Below are positions 58,210 to 64,000 of a stretch of 64,000 nucleotides of DNA, piece by piece. The stretch is from Merluccius polli (lineage: Eukaryota > Chordata > Actinopteri > Gadiformes > Merlucciidae): contig JAOPHQ010002026.1 of the NCBI GenBank assembly GCA_030340625.1, positions 62,001-126,000 on the forward strand, written 5' to 3'. Positions within the stretch are counted from its first letter, which is position 1. Each line of letters opens with the position of its first letter. Under the pieces are notes generated by a model. It worked only from the letters and a program-made list of their open reading frames with translations. It had not been told where the DNA came from and searched no databases. A program made the translations under genes and the position numbers.

Positions 58210-59300
58210 GAACAGCCTCCTTATCAGGAAGAGGTCTGGCTTGACACGCAAGCGCAACCAATCACTCACGGACCGTACGCCGGGAGCAGTACTTCTAGAC
58301 AAAACAGACATGTGGCGAAACAAGTGTGATTCAAAGTGTGACTTTAATTGCACACTTGACTTAACAAATTGCTCAGTGGTCAGCGTTCAGAACGGGCCAC
58401 ATGTTGACGTAGTGAAGGGAAGAGGCAGAGACTGTATATTGTTGGATAAATACTTCCCAACTCTTGAAAAAAACTGAACTTTCAGCTTTTAAACAGTTGT
58501 GAACCAGGGGGCTTAAGTATTGATTACCAATGAAACGCTATTAGAGGATTTAGATAAAGAACTGTGGAGCAGCCAAGTATGGATCATTAAGCTATTGATT
58601 AAAAGTCCCAAGCCAGTGTGTGTGTGTGTGTGTGTGTGTGTCTTTCTCCCACGCCAGAAGGCATTGCACAACCCTGCAGTTGGCTGAGCTCGCTAAGGTA
58701 CCACCAACATGAGTATAATTACTTCCAAAAGCCAGAATTCAAATGAGATGCTTACATTTTGAGGTGTGTGGCCAAGTTATTCACCCCACCTCTCCCGTCC
58801 CCTCGATAATGAGCTGTGGCAGATGGACACACCTTCAGCCACAGGCTCACCCTCCCCCCCCGCCGAGGTGTAAGACGGAGCGGTTCAGGCGTTGCTTTGG
58901 GACGACAGCCATCAGGCTTCACAACAGTGAAGCCTGATGGCTGTCGTCCCAAAGCAATGACAGCCATCAGGCTTTACAACAGTGCCTGAGACCCTCAGCT
59001 GATGCCTGGTTGTTATTCCCTAGTTGGTATTCCCTAGTTGCCCCCCCCCCCCCCCCCCCCCCCCCAAGGACTACACACTTTATACTTGACTTGTATACGT
59101 CACCCGGACATTTTTTTATTTAATGTACCTACTTTGGACACTTTAACCCATACACGCAAAATGTGTTGTTCTTGTTCATTTTATGTAATTGCAATAAGGT
59201 GGGCACCAGGTGGGGAGGGGGCTTTTGTATGAAGGTATATTTGGTGCAAAAGTCACGAGCACATTTAACTACAGATTTCGCATGCGCACACTAAAGTCAC
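58210..59300. other. Non-coding interval with hairpin and poly-C
   Basis: TG tract 58616-58641, the 31-bp-stem hairpin at 58892-58957, and about 26 C at 59041-59066. A short frame before the hairpin (CKTERFRRCFGTTAIRLHNS) resembles a fragment common in fish repeat-derived ORFs but cannot be assigned. Confidence 0.5.
58892..58957. repeat. Perfect hairpin, 31-bp stem, 4-nt loop
   Basis: TTGCTTTGGGACGACAGCCA... (58892-58922) is followed by AACA and then its exact reverse complement (58927-58957). A partial direct third copy, GACAGCCATCAGGCTTTACAAC, follows at once. Confidence 0.95.
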
Positions 59301-59307
59301 AAACGTG

Positions 59308-59800
59308 TAACTGTAAATTTGAAGTTGTATTTTTTTTTTCTATACCTTGTTAACACAAATCTTTGTTACGGGTTCACAAATCCTTGTTACGGGTTCACAA
59401 ATCCTTGTTACAGGTACACAAATCCTATCCTGTGCATCACAACTTCCTGGCCTTATGCACTCAAGACTTTTGCCCCAAATGCACTGCAATGATTGGGGCA
59501 AAACACATTTGCACATCCGTGTTTCATAATCTGAGAACATGCACAACATTCGTGCATTTGTAAACCGTAAATTTGAAGTTGTACATATTTTCGTTTTACC
59601 TTGTTAACACAAAATAGGGCTACGGGTTCACAAATCCGTGTTACAGGTACACAAATCCTATCCTGTGCATCACAACTTGCAAGTGTCATGCCCTCAACAC
59701 TTTCGCCCCAAATACACTGCAACGATTGGGGCAAAACACATTCGCACATCCGTGTTTCATAATCTGAGAACATGCACAACATTCGTGCATTTGTAAACCC
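59308..59800. repeat. About 257-bp tandem duplication
   Basis: Unit 1 starts at 59308 (AACTGTAAATTTGAAGTTGTA), unit 2 at 59565. Both contain TTGGGGCAAAACACATT-GCACA and CATCCGTGTTTCATAATCTGA. Unit 1 also has a short triplicated TTGTTACGGGTTCACAAATC. Confidence 0.88.
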
Positions 59801-60060
59801 AAATGTGAACTAATGCATCAGAAGTTGTGCATCTGTGAAATATTTTCTCATTATAAAATGGTATTAGATCGCTGTGGTCATTGAGCATTTTCTTGCACAA
59901 CTACAAGTCAATTGATACAAGTGTTCGAATCTGCTTCTACGAGTTTGCAGCTGTTGTTTTCCGTACGGATACTTTTGCACCATATACACCACCTAGCGAG
60001 GTGCAAAACGGAGTTGTACTTGTGCACGCCGAGCGAATCGATCGAAAAGAAAACAAGGCG
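59801..60060. other. Short interval left of the fold-back
   Basis: No feature recognised. Confidence 0.5.
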
Positions 60061-61486
60061 GCCGGATCTGAATCCGTGTATCATTCGTTCTTTACATATT
60101 CAATTGAGAATCCAAAATCGGAAAATGAAAAAGCAATTTGTTATTTCCTTATTCGTTTATGAATCTGATACCAAAAAACAAATAACGGTTTGTTTTTCGT
60201 ACTTTCGATTTTATGCTCTGATCAAAAATAGGAAATTAAAAAACGGGGCCACGGGGGTCAGGGTACTAAAGTATAATCCGTTTTTCTGTCAAAACCAAAA
60301 TACGAAAAAACGGAAACAGTGCCCTCTTTTCCTTTTTTCGTTTTAAACCAAACACGGAAAAACGGTTTTTGCTCTCAGCGTCAAAAAACGAAAAAACGAA
60401 AAAAACAAAATCAAATAACGACCCAAATTTGGTTTTTGCAAATTCCTTTTTTCGTTTTTTGGTTTTCATTTATTAATATGAGGGCGGACAGACCGGAAGC
60501 GGAAGTGACCTGTAGCAACTTCAAAATAAAAGTAGTGTGCTAACTGGCTATCATGCATAGCCTAATAAAGTAAAAAAAAAAACTAAAAAAAAAACTTATT
60601 ATCATACGCTATTATAGGCTACCGTTCTCTTTCTACACCCATGTATCGTTCACATTTATTTTAGTCAAGTGAAACTATAACAGCTGGTTGTTAGGGAGAA
60701 TGTGATACATAATTATTATTATTTTAGCTGAGTGTGTGAATGCACATTGTGGAAAACTTTTACCCGAATTACATTCCCTGCCTAAACATAGAGCATCTAT
60801 AAAGTCACCAGCAGAGTTCCCCATCACGCACAATCAAGAAGAGCCTACTTACACTGACGTAAGCCGTCTGTGTCCGTGTATATGTCTGATTTGGCCATCA
60901 GGCAACTGTAATTCCACAGTACTGGGTTGTCAGCTGCCTAAGTTATTTTATATCCGATTGATGTGAATGTGTCACACAAGGAAATCATGACATGCAAAGG
61001 ATATGCAGCTAAAAAACAATAAATTAGCTACTTTATCAGTTCTTATGTAAATCTAATGATTACGTTTTTTTAATTCTCCTACATTTTCACAAGACAAGGG
61101 TTATTGTGTTTTGATTTATTAGAAAAAGTATTAATGCTATACTATTGATTTAAATTAAGTCTATAACACAACAAAATGTGGAATAAATGAAGGGCTCTGA
61201 ATACTTTTTAGATGCGCTGTATTTACACATGATTTACTTTACATATTTCACCACGTCAGTCTTGACTGTGCGTGATGGGGACCTCTGCTGGTGACAATAG
61301 ATGTTCTTTGTTTAGACAGGGAATGTAATTCGGGTAAAAGTTTTCCACAATGTGCATTCACACACTCAGCTAAAATAACAATAATTATGTATCACATTCT
61401 CCCAAACAACCAGCTGTTATAGTTTCACTTGACTAAAATAAATGTGAACCATACATGGGTGTAGAAAGAGAACGGTAGCCTATAAT

Positions 61487-61891
61487 CAGTGTTGGGTAGT
61501 AACGGTTATTAGTAACGCTGTTACTTTTTTCAGTAACGCGTAAGGTAACGCGTTGTTTTTTAAAATTCAGTAACTCCGTTCCCATTACCAAACGCTGCGT
61601 TACTCAGTTCCTTTTGGTGAGGTTTTACAACGGCACACAGTTCCCGATCAATAAAGCCGGACTGTCCGGTTTTTCAATGCCCTGTCTGGCGTCCGGTGCA
61701 GCATCAAGCCAGACGCGTATTTGTCCTCCTTTTTGAGACACCCCCGCCGGTCACAGGTCCGCCCGCCGGTCGTAGGTCCGCGGTGTGTTACTATTGCGCG
61801 CTGAGTTACTGAGTTACTTTTTTAAAACTTTTTTACAAACTAACTAGTAACTGTAACTAGTTACTATTTTTCAGTAACTAGCACAACACTG
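61487..61891. mobile_element. hAT element (CAGTGTTG), 8-bp TSD, with module A
   Basis: CAGTGTTGGGTAGTAACG and inverted CAGTGTTGTGC ends; perfect CCTATAAT duplication (61479-61486, 61892-61899). Interior GTTACT words and a module A block (61655-61801). Its absence from the left arm proves it came after the inversion. Confidence 0.92.
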
Positions 61892-62232
61892 CCTATAATA
61901 GTGTATGATAATACTTTTTTAAAAACTTTATTATGCATGATAACAAGTTAGCACGCTACTTTTATTTTGAAGTTGCTACAGGTCACTTCCGCTTCCGGTC
62001 TGTCCGCCGTCATATTAATGAATGAGAACCAAAAAACGAAACAAGGAATTTGCAAAAACCAAATTTGGGTCGTTATTTGATTTTGTTTTTTTCGTTTTTT
62101 CGTTTTTTGATGCCGAGAGCAAAAACCGTTTTTCCGTTTTTGGTTTAAAACGAAAAAAGGAAAAGAGGGCACTGTTTCCGTTTTTTCGTATTTTGGTTTT
62201 GACAGAAAAACGGATTATACTTTAGTACCCTG

Positions 62233-62714
62233 ACCCACGGGCCGAACTTGATTTTGATATTTAATTTCTCCGATTTGTGTCACCAGGAAGTTATTGACTT
62301 CTTTGTGTGTTGCACTTGATAAGCTTGCAGCAAATTCGTCAACAGTTAAGTGTGAAAGAAAGCCTGAAAAAACAGAATCACGCAGTTATTGTAAGTCAAT
62401 GAATCAGTATTATTTGGATTAATTTGGTATCGACACCATGGCCGCACTGGAACCATACGTTAATTAAAGACTTATTTGAAACTGGCAAGACGCATGCAGA
62501 GATTTCCACCATGCTGCAGCAGATGCATCCAGCGATGCTCTGAAATGAGTGTTGGAAGATTCTGTGTTCAACACGACCATAAGTGAAAAACACATGTATC
62601 GGACAAAGAGATGGAGAGGGCTGTGATTGGATCAATATAAGTCAATATAAATATAAGACTTCCTGGTCACACAAATCGGAGAAATTAAATATCAAAATCA
62701 AGTTCGGCCCGTGG
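62233..62714. mobile_element. Non-autonomous element with about 46-bp TIR and an HTH-like remnant
   Basis: CCACGGGCCGAACTTGATTT onwards (through TCTCCGATTTGTGT) is repeated inverted at the right end. The left arm of the fold-back lacks it, so it is an insertion. A + frame reads LIKDLFETGKTHAEISTMLQ, QMHPAML, stop, like the helix-turn-helix start of an integrase-type transposase. Family unassigned. Confidence 0.7.
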
Positions 62715-63255
62715 CCCAGTTTTTTCATTTCCTATTTTTGATCTGACCATAACATCGAAAGTACAAAAAACAAACCGTTATTTGTTTTTTGGTATCAGAT
62801 TCTTAAACGAATAAGGCAATAACAAATCGTTTTTTCATTTTCCGATTTTGGATTCTCAATTGAATATAAAAAGAACGAATGATACACGGATTGATCTGGA
62901 TCCTGGATCGCGCCCAGGCATCCCTGCTCATATGGTCCGTGTATGATCCGATCATTTAATTATTCCATTCATTCATCCAAACGAAAAATGAAAAAACGAG
63001 TCAATATATCGTTTTTCTGTTTTTTCTTTATGCACCAACAATTGAATAATGGTGTTTGTTTTCCTATTTTCAGCTCAAAATGGAAATTATAATAAACAAT
63101 GAAACCAAAACGAAATAATAAACACAATTTACTTATTTCTTTATATATCTTCCCGCTCCGCATGCGCAATGTAGCGATGGTCAACCCTGTCTCATCAAAA
63201 TTACGTTCCCAGGGAACTATTCGGCATTCTCAATTACGTTTGTCTGAAAACGTAT

Positions 63256-63571
63256 TTTGTCCGTGATTACGTTTCATTGAACGTATCGCAAATACGTTCG
63301 TTCTCAGCCTATTTTTTGCCATTTATTTACCTATAGGATTATGTTTGGTTGAAACGTATCCCAGATATGTTAAATGTCAACATATAACACATTATTGTCA
63401 TTAAGGCATATTTCCCTTTCGGGGAACGTTTAATTTAACGTGTTTTGTCCCTGATTACGTCTTGAATCTGAATTGAGCATCTTTTTCGTTATTTATTTAC
63501 CTCTTGGATAATTTACATTGAATTGAAACGTATCCTCAATAGGCTACGTTAAATATCGATAACACATTTGT
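63256..63571. repeat. Diverged tandem duplication
   Basis: TTTTGTCCGTGATTACGT ... TTATTTACCTATAGGAT ... GAAACGTATC ... GTTAAAT ... ATAACACAT occurs at 63256-63391 and again at about 63442-63571. Confidence 0.7.
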
Positions 63572-63720
63572 CGGGGGGGGGGGGGGGGGTCCAGGTCCGA
63601 CCCTGGACTGGGAGCACCCCCCCCCCCCCCCCCGGACCGGACCGGCGGCGGGAGGATGGCCGGTCCCATTCCCCCCCGCCGGTCCGGTCCGGGGGGGGGT
63701 GGCCGGTCCAGTGGTGGGCC
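63571..63720. repeat. G and C homopolymers with inverted flanks
   Basis: About 18 G at 63572-63589, about 17 C at 63617-63633, then GGACCGGACCGGCGGCGGGA and an opposite CCGCCGGTCCGGTCCGGGGG. GC-rich and hairpin-prone. Confidence 0.85.
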
Positions 63721-64000
63721 GGTCCAGGACCCTGAATGCTCCTAGTCCGACCCAAATGGATGTACCTGCATTTATACATGACGGGCCGCAGCATGGGCCG
63801 CTATACTACAGTATAAATGTATACTCCTGATCATTAACGATACAGCAGTGTTGTGTAGTAGCCATCGCTAAGAAATATGTATGCTTCTTTTCCGAGAAAT
63901 ATCGTAATTTCATTGGATTGTTGCGTCAATTTACACTACAGTTCCCATGAGTGTCAGCGACCGTTGCTATGGTGACGACGCCTGGGCGCGATCCAGGATC

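Larger units (their letters stand above)
60061..62905. repeat. Very large inverted repeat rich in AAAACG words
   Basis: The left arm 60061-60870 is inverted at 61255-62905. Examples: ATCCGTGTATCATTCGTTCT, GACCGGAAGCGGAAGTGACC and GGAAAACTTTTACCCGAATT each recur as reverse complements. The right arm is lengthened by insertions at 61487-61891 and 62233-62714. The central spacer (about 60871-61254) is AT-rich. No real ORF. Confidence 0.85.
62899..64000. repeat. Segment bounded by a perfect 21-bp inverted repeat, running to the window edge
   Basis: 62899-62919 (GATCCTGGATCGCGCCCAGG and C) is the exact reverse complement of the last 21 bases, 63980-64000. The segment contains AAACG-rich DNA similar to the fold-back, a diverged tandem duplication (63256-63571) and G/C homopolymers. 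It may be an element whose end coincides with or passes the window edge. Confidence 0.7.

Overview
This window is vertebrate, and almost certainly teleost, nuclear DNA. The only host protein-coding sequence I can support is four exons of a minus-strand gene at the left edge. They encode the conserved N-terminal (melastatin homology) region of the cation channel TRPM3. All four have canonical AG/GT splice sites and reading phases that agree across the junctions. The transcript runs right to left: 5577-5778, 3733-3946, 1420-1544, 97-268, then out of the window. Everything to the right is then probably 5' intron or upstream DNA of trpm3; I found no further trpm3 exon.

The rest is repeats. Dinucleotide microsatellites and G/C homopolymers are very dense (CA/TG, GA/CT, poly-G up to about 30). 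This is reminiscent of cod-like fishes, but that is inference only. On top lie many DNA transposons, for which I give boundaries where terminal inverted repeats (TIRs) and target-site duplications (TSDs) can be read: at least nine hAT-type elements with perfect 8-bp TSDs, two TTAA-flanked T2/Kolobok-like elements, two copies of a family with 9-bp TSDs that carries the start of a helicase-like ORF, a LINE reverse-transcriptase fragment split by insertions, a probable solo LTR, and several large fold-back structures.

The centrepiece is a 14-kb CACTA/EnSpm-like transposon at 32812-46844 (TIR CACTGTAAAACCT). It has two plus-strand genes. Gene 1 (35021-37705) is a C2H2-finger plus CMC/Plavaka-like DDE transposase broken by about three frameshifts. 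Gene 2 (38048-42592) is a four-exon accessory gene whose 508-codon reading frame is fully open with clean splice sites. Four later elements sit inside the transposon, some of which hold further insertions; one of them is an intact intron insertion in gene 2. Removing them leaves an ancestral element of about 7.9 kb.

Right of 54.5 kb are a 52-bp minisatellite inside a TIR-bounded element, a T2-like element containing a hAT, a perfect 31-bp hairpin, and a roughly 2.8-kb inverted repeat (60061-62905) rich in AAAACG words and interrupted by two insertions. The main themes are nested transposition, short modules shared between unrelated non-autonomous elements, and inverted duplications that look like template switching.
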